Origin: Albidovulum marisflavi
GTDB lineage: Bacteria; Pseudomonadota; Alphaproteobacteria; Rhodobacterales; Rhodobacteraceae
Direction of reading: 5' to 3'
DNA length: 64,000 bases
Assembly (NCBI RefSeq): GCF_025751435.1
Contig: NZ_JAOWKY010000001.1
Span: 248,001-312,000, forward strand
Shown here: one piece after another, positions 19,196 to 28,748 of the stretch
How positions within the stretch are numbered: the first letter of the stretch is position 1
Layout of the letters: every line of letters begins with the position of its first letter
Made by a program: the position numbers and the translations under genes
Notes under the pieces: generated by a model
Databases searched by the model: none
Seen by the model: the letters and a program-made list of their open reading frames with translations, nothing else
What the model was told of the DNA's origin: nothing

Positions 19196-20160
19196 TGGAT
19201 CACACCGATCTCTTTCGAAAGCGCCTCGGTGTCGGCCACGACCTGGTCGACCCAGGACTGGAAGTCGCCGCCGACCTTGGTGAAGGGCGCAAGCCCGTTC
19301 GCGGTCATGGTTTCCTTCCACTCGGCGCTGTCTGCGACGGCCTGGATCTTTTCGGCCCAGGCGTTGAATTCGTCGTCCGAGATGCCCTTGGGCACATAGA
19401 AGCCGCGCCAGTTCACGGCGATGACGTCGTAGCCCTGTTCACGCGCGGTCGGGATGTCCTCGAACCCTGGCACGCGGTCCTCGGTCAGGACGGCCAGAGC
19501 GCGCACTTCGCCAGACTGGATGAAGCCCACGATTTCGGACATGTCGCCGGTCATCGCCTGGGTGAACCCGCCGACCGTCTGGGTGATCGCATCCGCGCCG
19601 CCGTCGACGCCGATGTACTTGATCGAACCGATGTCGGTGAACCCGGCCGCCTTCATGATTTGAAGCGGCTTCATGTGGTCGAAGCCGCCTGCGGCCGAAC
19701 CGCCCGCGAAGGCCACCGACCCCGGATCGGCCTTGATCGCCTCGACCATGTCGCCCAGCGACTGGAAGGGGCTGTCCTTGGCCACGACGATCACGCCCGG
19801 ATCCGCACCGATCGCGCCGACGAAGCGCACCTGGTCCGCCGTCGCATCACCGAAGGCCTTTTGCGCCAGCCGCGTGGTGGTCGCCGAGGAAGCAGCCACG
19901 ATCAGGTCGGGATCGGTGTTACGCTCATTCACGACGTAGCTGTAGGCCAGACCGCCGCCGGCGCCGGCCATGTTGGTCACCTGGACGGGTTGGTCGACCA
20001 GCTGCAGATCGTAAAGAAGCTTGCCGACCTGGCGGCAGGTGAAATCCCAGCCGCCGCCAGGGTTGGCGGGCGCGATGCACTCGGCAGCCCAGGCCGACGA
20101 GGTCGTGACAAGAGCGATGACGGCGCTGGTGCCCAGCGCCTTGAGAGCGGTGAATTTCAT
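19192..20160 (-). CDS. tctC: Tripartite tricarboxylate transporter substrate-binding protein TctC
   Basis: A 322-residue periplasmic binding protein of the Bug/TctC family. The signal peptide runs to SSAWA (about residue 25). The mature protein begins with AECIAPANPGGGWDF, which contains the family's first binding loop PGGGWD; AGAGGG (about 65) is the second loop, and the carboxylate is held between them. The ATG at 20160 follows an AGGA site; the ATG 15 codons upstream would spoil the signal peptide. It is the first gene of the leftward operon and diverges from the regulator genes. Confidence 0.95.
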   Translation of the reverse strand: MKFTALKALGTSAVIALVTTSSAWAAECIAPANPGGGWDFTCRQVGKLLYDLQLVDQPVQVTNMAGAGGGLAYSYVVNERNTDPDLIVAASSATTTRLAQKAFGDATADQVRFVGAIGADPGVIVVAKDSPFQSLGDMVEAIKADPGSVAFAGGSAAGGFDHMKPLQIMKAAGFTDIGSIKYIGVDGGADAITQTVGGFTQAMTGDMSEIVGFIQSGEVRALAVLTEDRVPGFEDIPTAREQGYDVIAVNWRGFYVPKGISDDEFNAWAEKIQAVADSAEWKETMTANGLAPFTKVGGDFQSWVDQVVADTEALSKEIGVIQ

Positions 20161-20178
20161 GCTGTCCTCCCAGACATA

Positions 20179-20246
20179 TTCCGCTGGTTCGAGTTTCCGC
20201 GACATTTGCGGATCCCTCCCCTTGCAGAGCAGACGATTCGCGGAAA
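20179..20246. promoter_or_regulatory. Candidate operator between tctC and tctD (TTTCCGCGA inverted repeat)
   Basis: TTTCCGCGA (20194-20202) and its exact reverse complement TCGCGGAAA (20238-20246) lie in the 117-bp divergent gap. A further TTCCGC copy lies at 20179-20184, 16 bases from the copy inside the first arm. Repeats of this kind in a regulator's divergent promoter suggest binding sites for the OmpR-type regulator encoded next door. Confidence 0.45.
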
Positions 20247-20277
20247 AGCTGACACGAACCTGTCACCCCGAGGTCCG

Positions 20278-20943
20278 ATGCGCTTCCTCCTGGTCGAAGA
20301 TAACGCCGAACTTGCCCGATCCGTCGAAGAGCGGTTGCGGCTGGACGGGCACGCGGTCGACTGGGCGCCCAGCCTTGCTGATGCGCGCGATTGCCTTGCC
20401 GGCGCTACCTATGACCTGATCCTGCTGGATATCTCTCTGCCCGATGGCGATGGCCGCGACTTCCTGAAATCGGAACGCCGGGCCGGGCGCGACACCCCGA
20501 TCATCGTCATGACAGCGCGTGCCGCGGTTTCGGATCGCGTCGACGTTCTTGACCTCGGGGCCGACGACTATGTGACAAAGCCGTTCGATTTCGCCGAACT
20601 GGAGGCGCGATGCCGCGCGGTCCTGCGGCGACGGGGCGGCGCGATCCAGACGGTCAGAAGCTTTGCGGGGCTGACGTTCAATCCCCTGACCGCGACGCTT
20701 TGCGTTGGCGACGAGGTTCGCGAACTGCGCAACCGCGAGCTGCGCCTGATGGAGATCCTTCTGTCGGCACCCGATCGGATCTATTCCAAGGCGCAACTCT
20801 GCGACCGTCTCTTTTCCTATGCCGAGGCGGTCACGGACAACGCGATCGAGGTCTATGTCGGCCGGCTGCGCAAGAAGCTGGAGGGGACGGGCGCGCGAAT
20901 CGAAACCGTGCGGGGTATCGGTTACCGGCTGGTCGCCGAATGA
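20278..20943 (+). CDS. tctD: OmpR-family response regulator (TctD-like)
   Basis: A 221-residue two-domain regulator. The receiver domain has acidic residues E7-D8, phospho-acceptor D51 in LLDISLPDG, T79 and K101 in TKPFD. The C-terminal winged helix ends with IETVRGIGYRLV, the usual OmpR wing. It should bind the divergent tctC promoter when phosphorylated by the adjacent kinase. The stop overlaps the kinase start (ATGA). The name follows from the transporter context and the order tctD-tctE. Confidence 0.9.
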   Translation: MRFLLVEDNAELARSVEERLRLDGHAVDWAPSLADARDCLAGATYDLILLDISLPDGDGRDFLKSERRAGRDTPIIVMTARAAVSDRVDVLDLGADDYVTKPFDFAELEARCRAVLRRRGGAIQTVRSFAGLTFNPLTATLCVGDEVRELRNRELRLMEILLSAPDRIYSKAQLCDRLFSYAEAVTDNAIEVYVGRLRKKLEGTGARIETVRGIGYRLVAE

Positions 20944-22316
20944 ACGTGGCCCCGATGTCCCTGCGACGGCGGCTGGTTCTGCAGCTTCTGGGGATTGCCG
21001 CGGTTCTGGCCATCCTTCTGTACCTGACGGTTCGCACGGTTGCGAACTCTGCCGCAGAGGCAACGCAGGACGGGGTTCTGGGTGCGGCGACCCTGGCCAT
21101 CGCGGAACGGCTTCAGGGGGGCGAAACAGGAGTCAGCCTTGACCTTCCGTATGAGGCCTTCTCGATCCTGGGATCGATCAGCGACGACCGCATCTTCTAC
21201 CGCGTCGATGCGAACGGCGAGACTCTGACGGGATATGCCGACCTTCCGATGCCGTTCGACCCCGAGGCTGCTGTCGAGCCCGCCTTCTACTCCGCGACAT
21301 TCCGGGGCGCGGCTGTCCGCATCGCGGCGACCTCGCGCACGGTGCTGGTGAACCGCCAGCCCCTTCTGGTCAGCGTGGCCGTCGCGCAGACACGGCAGGG
21401 ACAAGAGGCCATCGCCCAGCGTACCGCGAACCTCGCGGCGGCGATCGGCCTTGGCGTCTTTGCCTTCGCGGCGATGCTGTCGATGCTCACGGCCGGCAGC
21501 GTCCTGGGGCCGATAAACCGCCTGGCCGAGGCCGTCGGCCGCCGGGGCCCGCATGATCTGCGCGCCGTCGATCATCCCTCGCCGCAGGAACTTCGGCCGC
21601 TCGTGTCCTCGCTCAACGGGTTCATCGCGCGGCTCAGGGGTGCGCTCAGCCGGACCGAAACCTTCATTGCCGAGGCGGCCCACCACATCCGCACGCCGCT
21701 TGCCACCGTCCGGACCCGCGCGGAGATCGCGCTGCGGACATCCGAAACCGATGCCGCCCGCGAAACCCTTCGCGCGGTGATCCGGGCGGTCGAGGAAAGC
21801 AGCCGGTCAGCGACGCAGCTTCTGGACCACGCGACGGTGGTCTATCGCTCGGACCGGCTGGCGGACGGCCCCGTCGATCTGGCAAAACTGTTGCACGGGC
21901 TGACCCGCTTCTACGGCCCGACCGCCGAATTGCGGGACCTGACGCTGACACTTTCGGGCGCGGACGGCCCCGTCATGGTGCAGGGCGATCAGCTTCTGGT
22001 CGAAAGCGCACTGCGCAACCTGATCGACAACGCGATCAAGTATTCGCCGCCGGAGGGAGAGATCGAGCTTGGCCTCGAACCTAGGGGTGATCGTGTGGCG
22101 ATCATGGTCAAGGACAGGGGGCGCGGCCTGGGGGGGCGCAAAAGCTCGGACCTGACACGCAGGTTTGCCCGCGGCGACAATGTCGGGGATGTGGTCGGAT
22201 CGGGGCTTGGCCTGACGATCGTCGAAGAGGTCGCGGACATTCATGGCGGCGCGTTCGAGCTGACGGAACGGAAAGGGGGCGGCACATGCGCCGAACTGCT
22301 ATTGCCCTTGCGGTGA
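20940..22316 (+). CDS. tctE: Sensor histidine kinase (TctE-like)
   Basis: A 458-residue membrane kinase. Two membrane helices (about 12-35 and 163-187) flank a roughly 125-residue periplasmic sensor. A HAMP-like region follows, then the dimerisation/phosphoacceptor motif AAHHIRTPLAT (His 248), an N box NLIDNAIKYS and a G box GSGLGLTIVEE. The first G box (DRGRGL) is present and the F box is weak. It probably senses the carboxylate or its complex with a binding protein. The next gene, encoding such a protein, starts inside its last codons. Confidence 0.92.
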   Translation: MNVAPMSLRRRLVLQLLGIAAVLAILLYLTVRTVANSAAEATQDGVLGAATLAIAERLQGGETGVSLDLPYEAFSILGSISDDRIFYRVDANGETLTGYADLPMPFDPEAAVEPAFYSATFRGAAVRIAATSRTVLVNRQPLLVSVAVAQTRQGQEAIAQRTANLAAAIGLGVFAFAAMLSMLTAGSVLGPINRLAEAVGRRGPHDLRAVDHPSPQELRPLVSSLNGFIARLRGALSRTETFIAEAAHHIRTPLATVRTRAEIALRTSETDAARETLRAVIRAVEESSRSATQLLDHATVVYRSDRLADGPVDLAKLLHGLTRFYGPTAELRDLTLTLSGADGPVMVQGDQLLVESALRNLIDNAIKYSPPEGEIELGLEPRGDRVAIMVKDRGRGLGGRKSSDLTRRFARGDNVGDVVGSGLGLTIVEEVADIHGGAFELTERKGGGTCAELLLPLR

Positions 22317-23320
22317 TCATGCTGACCCTGCGGCCTGCGGCGGCCTTCGTGACCGAGGAGGAGGCGTTCTTCCCGGCGGCCGGCGCCGAGGCCAAGACCG
22401 TGTCGGTCCTTTCCACGACGGACACCGACGTGCTGCGCCCGGCTATCGAGGCCTTTCAAGCCGTGCATCCCGACACCGCGGTTCGCTATGTCGTCGCCTC
22501 GAGCCAAGAGGTCTATGCGGCGCTGGCCGATGACCGCGCCGCCTTCGACCTGGTGATTTCCTCGGCCATGGATCTTCAGATGAAGCTGGCAAACGATGGT
22601 TTCGCCGCGACCTACACCTCGCCCCAGACCTCTCGGCTGCCGGCCTGGGCGCGCTGGCGGGACCAGGTCTTTGCCTTTGCCCAGGAAAGTGTCGTGCTGA
22701 TCGCGTCGCGCCGGGGATTCAAGGGCCTGGTGATTCCCCAGACGCGGCGTGACCTGACGGAATTGCTGCGGGATCATCCAGATGTCTTCCGCGGGCGTAT
22801 CGGCACCTACGACCCGCGCGCCTCGGGCGCGGGCTATCTGTTCGCCACGCAAGAGGCCAGGCAGTCCGACAGCTTCTGGCGGCTGGCCGAGGTCGCAGGC
22901 AGTCTTTCGCCCCGCCTTTACAGCTCATCGCTCGACATGATCTCGGACCTGAAATCGGGCAGGCTCGCGCTCGCCTACAACGTCCTGGGAAGCTACGCTG
23001 GCCCGCGCCTTGAATCGGATGCCGACGGTGTCGTGGTCGAGTTCGCGGATTTCACGCTGACGCTTCTTCGCACGGGGTTCATACCGGCGGACGCAATCAA
23101 CCCCGAGGCCGGCGGCGCGTTCCTGGACTTTCTTCTAAGCACGCGGGGCCAGGCGCTGATCCGCGATCGCGCGGGCCTTCCGCCCATTGACGAAGCCGCG
23201 CTTTCGTCGCGCCCGCACCTTCGGCCCATCCGCCTGGACGCGGGCCTTCTGGTCTATCTCGATCGGCTCAAGCGCAAGGCGTTCCTGGAAGAGTGGTCGT
23301 CGGCCATGTCGCAGGACTGA
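22286..23320 (+). CDS. Periplasmic binding protein of an ABC/iron type, linked to the TctDE system
   Basis: A 344-residue exported protein with a signal peptide (cleavage likely after PAAA near residue 20). Its fold pattern is that of iron/polyamine-type extracellular solute-binding proteins (VLSTTDTDVLRPAIEAF at about 41-57; GIYTYDPR-like IGTYDPRASGAGY at about 172-184). No ABC permease or ATPase genes accompany it. It overlaps tctE by 31 bases, so it is translated with the kinase. I infer an accessory periplasmic sensor making a three-component signalling system. Family assignment is firm, role tentative. Confidence 0.85.
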   Translation: MRRTAIALAVIMLTLRPAAAFVTEEEAFFPAAGAEAKTVSVLSTTDTDVLRPAIEAFQAVHPDTAVRYVVASSQEVYAALADDRAAFDLVISSAMDLQMKLANDGFAATYTSPQTSRLPAWARWRDQVFAFAQESVVLIASRRGFKGLVIPQTRRDLTELLRDHPDVFRGRIGTYDPRASGAGYLFATQEARQSDSFWRLAEVAGSLSPRLYSSSLDMISDLKSGRLALAYNVLGSYAGPRLESDADGVVVEFADFTLTLLRTGFIPADAINPEAGGAFLDFLLSTRGQALIRDRAGLPPIDEAALSSRPHLRPIRLDAGLLVYLDRLKRKAFLEEWSSAMSQD

Positions 23321-23418
23321 TCGGCGGCGGAAAGCCGCCAGCGCGCCGGGGCCGCTGGTAATCCGCCGGGAAACTTGCATGATGGTGGGGCTGTTCGCGA
23401 AGGATTGCGGGGGAATAC

Positions 23419-25236
23419 TTGCGCGCCCGTCGACCATATCGGCGCCTGTTCGGCTGCGCCGCTCTGTCAGCCTTTCTGATCACCGGCGCGGTCCTGCCCG
23501 CCGGTGCGCTTGAGCAGTTCGAATTCCTGACGCCCGCGGCGGACGACACCCTTCGGGATGATCTGCGCTCGGCGTCGCTTCTGCTTCGCCTGCACGAGGA
23601 CGGGCGCGGCGATGCCGCGGAAATTCTGGCGGCGGCGCGCGAAGACTATGCGCGCCTGACCGGCGCGCTTTACGCGGAAGGATACTATGGCGGCGTGATC
23701 CACATCACGCTGGACGGGGCCGAAGCGTCCGAGATTGCCCCTCTGGATGTGCCCGACCGGATCGCCGCAGCGGTGATCCGTGTCGATCCCGGCCCCCGGT
23801 TTCACTTCGGCGCCGCAAGGATGCGGCCCTATGCCAAAGGGACCAAGCTTCCGCCGGATTACCGCGATACAAGGCCCGCCTATTCCACGGCGATCGCCGA
23901 GGCCGCCGAGGCCGGGGTCGATGGCTGGCGGGCGATCGGCCATGCCAAGGCGCGCGTTTCGGGCGAAGAGATCGTCGCCGACCACGACAGCCGGACACTT
24001 GACGCCCTTATCCTGCTCGAGCCTGGTCCGAAGCTGAGGTTCGGACGCCTTTCGATCGACGGGCAGGAAAGAATGCGCACCGACCGCATGTACGAGATCG
24101 CGGGCTTTCCGGAAGGCGAGGTCTTCGATCCGGAGGCGCTGCAAAGGGTCGTGACGCGGCTGAGACGCACGGATGTGTTCCGCGCGGTCTCGGCGACCGA
24201 GGCGGATCAGCCGAACCCGGACGGAACGCTGGATGTCGCCATCTCGGTCGCAGAGGACCTTCCCAGACGTTTCGGTTTCGGCGCCGAGCTTTCCAGTTCA
24301 GAGGGGATCGCCCTGAGCGGCTTCTGGCTTCACCGGAACCTGTTCGGCGGCGCCGAACGGCTGCGGTTCGATGGCGAGGTCGAAAACATCGCGGGCGATA
24401 CCAACGCGACCGGCTATCGCCTGGCCGCGCGTTTCGAACGCCCGGCGACATTCACTCCGGACACGTCGTTCTTTGTGACGGCAGAGGCGGAACGCTACAA
24501 TCTTGTCGATCTGACGATCGACGGATACGCGGTTGGCGCTGGATTCAGCCATATCTTCAGCCCGGAACTCAGCGGCGAGGCGAGCCTGGAATACGCCTAC
24601 GCCCGCAGCGACGTTCTTGGCATCACCTCCGAATTCAAGCAATTGGCGCTGCCCGTCTCGATCGAATGGGACCGGCGCGACAGCAAGCTGGACGCGACGT
24701 CGGGCTTTTACCTGAACGCCGGGACAACGCCGTTCCTTGGCTTCGGGACCACCGGTTCCGGCGCGCAGATCAAGGCGGATGCCCGCATCTATCGCGGCTT
24801 CGGCACGGACGACCGCGTGGTTCTGGCCGGACGCGGCCAGATCGGCGCCGTCCTTGGGCCTTCGCTGGCTGAAACGCCGCCCGACTACCTGTTCTTTTCC
24901 GGGGGCGGGGGCACGGTTCGCGGCCAACCGTACCAGTCGCTGGGCGTGACCCAGACCGTGGGGCCGGACACCTATGAAACCGGTGGCCAAAGCTTTGCCG
25001 CGCTGTCCGCAGAGATCCGGGCAAGGGTGAACGAAACCTTCTCGGTCGTGGGGTTCTACGACGCGGGGTTCGTCGGCGCCGAGGGTTTCGACGACGGTCA
25101 GTGGCATTCGGGCGCAGGCCTTGGGGTGCGCTACAACACCGGACTTGGACCCATACGGTTTGACGTCGCCTTGCCCGTTTCCGGCGATACAGGCGACGGG
25201 GTGCAACTTTACATCGGTATCGGGCAGGCTTTCTGA
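23419..25236 (+). CDS. tamA: TamA-like Omp85-family outer membrane assembly protein
   Basis: A 605-residue protein with a signal peptide (basic RARRPYRRLF, a hydrophobic core, cleavage near PAGA). POTRA-like repeats fill about residues 35-275, and an Omp85/BamA-type beta-barrel follows, with the FFSGGGGTVRGQPYQSLG lid-like motif near 494 and a terminal aromatic residue (YIGIGQAF). With TamB it helps insert outer-membrane proteins or move lipids. The start must be TTG at 23419 (preceded by GGGGGA), because no in-frame ATG or GTG lies near the signal peptide. The stop shares one base with the tamB start. Confidence 0.92.
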   Translation: MRARRPYRRLFGCAALSAFLITGAVLPAGALEQFEFLTPAADDTLRDDLRSASLLLRLHEDGRGDAAEILAAAREDYARLTGALYAEGYYGGVIHITLDGAEASEIAPLDVPDRIAAAVIRVDPGPRFHFGAARMRPYAKGTKLPPDYRDTRPAYSTAIAEAAEAGVDGWRAIGHAKARVSGEEIVADHDSRTLDALILLEPGPKLRFGRLSIDGQERMRTDRMYEIAGFPEGEVFDPEALQRVVTRLRRTDVFRAVSATEADQPNPDGTLDVAISVAEDLPRRFGFGAELSSSEGIALSGFWLHRNLFGGAERLRFDGEVENIAGDTNATGYRLAARFERPATFTPDTSFFVTAEAERYNLVDLTIDGYAVGAGFSHIFSPELSGEASLEYAYARSDVLGITSEFKQLALPVSIEWDRRDSKLDATSGFYLNAGTTPFLGFGTTGSGAQIKADARIYRGFGTDDRVVLAGRGQIGAVLGPSLAETPPDYLFFSGGGGTVRGQPYQSLGVTQTVGPDTYETGGQSFAALSAEIRARVNETFSVVGFYDAGFVGAEGFDDGQWHSGAGLGVRYNTGLGPIRFDVALPVSGDTGDGVQLYIGIGQAF

Positions 25237-28200
25237 TGCGGGCACGTATTCTTTCCGTCGTGCTCGCTCTCTGGCCCCTCGCCAGCCTGGCGCAGGACAG
25301 CGCGACGGCATCCGAGGACAAGGGCTTTCTCACCAACTTCCTGGAAGAAAGCCTTTCCGGCGCGGGACGAAACGTCCGGATCGACGGGTTTGCCGGCGCC
25401 CTGTCGTCGCGCGCAACCTTCGATCTGCTGTCCATCGCCGATGACCAGGGTGTTTGGCTGACGATCCGCGACGGGGCCATATCCTGGAACCGCTCGGCGT
25501 TGCTTTCGGGCCGGGTCGAGATCGCCGAGATGTCGGCCGGGGACATTGCCGTCGCGCGCAAACCCGTGCTGGCCGACACGGGGGAAGCGGCGGCCGGAGG
25601 CCAGCGCTTCGCCTTGCCGGATCTGCCGGTCGCGGTCCGCATCGGCCTTTTGCAGGCGGAGAACGTCAGCCTTGGAGAAGATATCCTGGGTGAACCGCTT
25701 CAGTTCCGGGCAGAGGGTTCGGCCAGCCTGGAAGGTGGCGAGGGACAGGCGAATTTTTCCGCCACGCGCACGGGCGAGGGTCCGTCGGGCGAGTTTTCCC
25801 TCACCGCCAGCTATTCCAACGCGTCGCGTCTGGCTTCGATCGATCTTCTGGCTTCCGAGGGGCGCGGTGGCATCGTCGCGCGCCTCGCGGGTCTGCCGGG
25901 GCAGCCATCGATCGTGCTGGCGCTGAACGGCAACGGTCCGACAACGGACTTCATTGCCGATGTCGCCCTGTCCACCAATGGGGCGCCGCGGCTGACGGGC
26001 AAGATCGGCCTTGGCGCCGAGGGCGGTGACCTTGACCAGGGACAGCGCGTGACCCTTGACCTTTCGGGCGATGTGCGGCCGCTGTTTGAGCCCAGTTACC
26101 AGGCGTTCTTCGGCGAAAACGCCCGGCTTCAGGCGCGTGGCCACCATTTCGCGGACGGGCGAATCGAACTGTCCACGCTGGACATAACTTCGCAGGCGTT
26201 GCGGGTGTCGGGGCAGGCAGCCCTTGCCCCGGATGGCACGCCGCGCCGCCTGAAGGCCGAGATCTCGCTGACCGGTGCGGAGGACACACCGGTAATCCTG
26301 CCGGTCCCCGGCCCCGAAACAACCCTGGTGGGCGCCGATCTGCGTGTAAACTTCGACGCCGCAGAGGATGAAGGCTGGGCACTGGATGGATCCTTGCGCG
26401 GCCTGAGGAGGGCTGAGCTTTCCGTCGGGAACGTCGACCTTGAAGGCTCGGGCCGGATAGCCCCGACGCGCGCAGGGGGATCCGTCAGGCTTGCCGTCAC
26501 CGAACTGGCGGCGGGGGATGAGAGACTTGCGGCGGCCGTGGGACGGACGCTGCAGGGACGGATGGTCTTTTCCTGGCGGAAGGGTGCCGCGCTGCGCATC
26601 CCGGTCCTACTGTTCTCCGGAGAGGATTACAGCCTGTCCGGGCGCGCCTCTTCGGACGGCGAGGTGATCGACGCCAATCTGAATGCCGTCGCGCAAGACC
26701 TTGCGCGGCTTGCCCCGATCACCGGCCTTGATCTTGCGGGCAGTGTAAACCTGGCGCTTTCCGGCACCTATGACCTGTCCCGCAGCCGGTTCGATGCGCG
26801 ACTGGGTGGATCGGGCACGGACCTTGGCGTCGGCATGACCGAGATCGACAGGCTACTTGCTGGATCGACCGTGTTCCGTGCCGAAGCCGAGGGCCGAGCG
26901 GACGACCTTGAACTGCGCAGTGCGGCCGTCGAGGGGTCCGGTTTCACCGCAAGCGCCAGTGGCCGCATCGCGTCCGGGTCCACCGCGCTGACCGTCAACG
27001 CGGCGATCGACGATCTGGGACGGCTGCGCGCGGAATATGCAGGATCGGTCAACACGAAGATCACGCTCAGCGAAGACGACGAGGTCCGCATGCTTGATGG
27101 ATCGCTTCGCACGAAGGATGTGAAGCTTGGAAATCCGACCCTGAACAGCCTTCTGGCCGGAGAGGGCAAGGCGGATGTCGCGCTTGTCCAAAGCGGCCGG
27201 CGCATCCTCCTGTCGGGCCTTGAGCTTTCGACCCGGCAGGTGAGTGCAAGCCTTCAGCCAAGTCCGAACGATCCGGGTTCCCTGACAGTTCAGGCGCGGC
27301 TTGCAGACACGGCCATTCTTGCGTCCGAGTTCCTGGGCGAAACCCGCCTGTCCGGGACGCTTCGTCAGGGAGACACCTATCAGTTTGATCTGGACGTGAC
27401 TGGTCCCGGCGGCATGGATGCCAGCCTTTCGGGCGAGGTTGCCGATGATCTTTCGCGCGTGGACCTTGAGGCCGAAGGCGAACTGCGCGCCGAGGTCGCC
27501 AACGCCTTCGTGGCGCCGCGTGCCGCCTCCGGAACCTTGCGCTTCGATCTGAGCATGGAGGGCGCGCCAAGCCTGTCGTCGCTGTCCGGAACGGTTTCGA
27601 CCCAGGGTGCACGCATCGCCGATCCGACGGTCTTTGTCGCCGTCGAAGGCCTGAACGCGACGGCCGATCTGGCGGGCGGCAGGGTTCAGGTTTCGGCGAC
27701 GGGCGGCTTCCGCGACGGGGGCAGGATCGACACCCGCGGCACCATCGCGCTGACGCCCGGATTTGACGCGGACCTGTCGGTGACGCTTGACCGCGCGATT
27801 CTGCGCGATCCGCAGCTGTTCGAGACCGAGGCCAGCGGCACAATCCGCATATCGGGGCGGCTTGCCTCGGGCGGTGCGATTTCCGGGGCGATCGACCTGG
27901 CACAGACAGAAATCCGGGTTGCGACGGCAAGCTTCGGCGCCACGCGGACAATCCCCGAGATCACCCATGTCGGCGAACCCGCGCGCGTACGCGCAAGCCG
28001 CACCCGCGCGGGCCTTGCCGGCAAGGCTGCCGAAACAAGGGGGCCGCGCCGCGCCATGAGCATCGATCTGAGGATCAGCGCACTGCAAAGGATCTTCGTG
28101 CGCGGCCGCGGGCTGGACGCAGAACTGGGTGGGACGCTCCTGCTTGGCGGAACCACGGCCAACATCGTCCCCTCGGGCCAGTTCGAGCTGATCCGGGGGC

Positions 28201-28748
28201 GGCTCGATATCCTGACCAAGCGGCTGAACATCAGCGAGGGGCTGGTCGAAATGCGTGGCGCGCTTGAGCCCTATCTGCGTTTCGTAGCCGTCCACCAAGG
28301 CGAAGAGGTCACGACCACCATCACAATCGAGGGGCCGGCATCCGCACCAGAAATCCGCTTCTCGTCGTCCCCCGAATTGCCGGAGGAGGAGGTACTGTCG
28401 CAGCTTTTGTTCGGCCGCGGCGTGCAGACCCTGTCGGTCTTCCAGGCGGCGGAGCTTGCCTCGGCCGTCGCGACGCTGTCTGGGCGCGGGGGCGAAGGGA
28501 TCATCAGCCGCGTGCGCAATTCCCTGGGTGTGGATGACCTTGACGTGTCGACCGACGAAGACGGCGGCACGACACTCCGCGCGGGCAAGTACCTTTCCGA
28601 AAGGGTCTATACCGACCTGTCGGTCGACAGCGAGGGCAAGACCGAAATCAACCTGAACCTCGATATCCGGAAGGGGCTGAAGGCGCGCGGAACGGTAGGA
28701 TCCGAAGGAACGACCGGGATCGGCATCTTCTTCGAAAGAGACTACTAA
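25236..28748 (+). CDS. tamB: Translocation and assembly module protein TamB
   Basis: A 1170-residue protein with an N-terminal signal/anchor and a very long beta-rich body of repeating strands, the AsmA/TamB-like groove that spans the periplasm. The C-terminal TamB domain (DUF490) is recognisable: GGTTANIVPSGQFELIRG near 970, SSPELPEEEVLSQLLFGR near 1045, and the end GIGIFFERDY. The start codon overlaps the tamA stop (TGATG). The stop codon overlaps the stop of the convergent yihY gene. Confidence 0.93.
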   Translation: MRARILSVVLALWPLASLAQDSATASEDKGFLTNFLEESLSGAGRNVRIDGFAGALSSRATFDLLSIADDQGVWLTIRDGAISWNRSALLSGRVEIAEMSAGDIAVARKPVLADTGEAAAGGQRFALPDLPVAVRIGLLQAENVSLGEDILGEPLQFRAEGSASLEGGEGQANFSATRTGEGPSGEFSLTASYSNASRLASIDLLASEGRGGIVARLAGLPGQPSIVLALNGNGPTTDFIADVALSTNGAPRLTGKIGLGAEGGDLDQGQRVTLDLSGDVRPLFEPSYQAFFGENARLQARGHHFADGRIELSTLDITSQALRVSGQAALAPDGTPRRLKAEISLTGAEDTPVILPVPGPETTLVGADLRVNFDAAEDEGWALDGSLRGLRRAELSVGNVDLEGSGRIAPTRAGGSVRLAVTELAAGDERLAAAVGRTLQGRMVFSWRKGAALRIPVLLFSGEDYSLSGRASSDGEVIDANLNAVAQDLARLAPITGLDLAGSVNLALSGTYDLSRSRFDARLGGSGTDLGVGMTEIDRLLAGSTVFRAEAEGRADDLELRSAAVEGSGFTASASGRIASGSTALTVNAAIDDLGRLRAEYAGSVNTKITLSEDDEVRMLDGSLRTKDVKLGNPTLNSLLAGEGKADVALVQSGRRILLSGLELSTRQVSASLQPSPNDPGSLTVQARLADTAILASEFLGETRLSGTLRQGDTYQFDLDVTGPGGMDASLSGEVADDLSRVDLEAEGELRAEVANAFVAPRAASGTLRFDLSMEGAPSLSSLSGTVSTQGARIADPTVFVAVEGLNATADLAGGRVQVSATGGFRDGGRIDTRGTIALTPGFDADLSVTLDRAILRDPQLFETEASGTIRISGRLASGGAISGAIDLAQTEIRVATASFGATRTIPEITHVGEPARVRASRTRAGLAGKAAETRGPRRAMSIDLRISALQRIFVRGRGLDAELGGTLLLGGTTANIVPSGQFELIRGRLDILTKRLNISEGLVEMRGALEPYLRFVAVHQGEEVTTTITIEGPASAPEIRFSSSPELPEEEVLSQLLFGRGVQTLSVFQAAELASAVATLSGRGGEGIISRVRNSLGVDDLDVSTDEDGGTTLRAGKYLSERVYTDLSVDSEGKTEINLNLDIRKGLKARGTVGSEGTTGIGIFFERDY

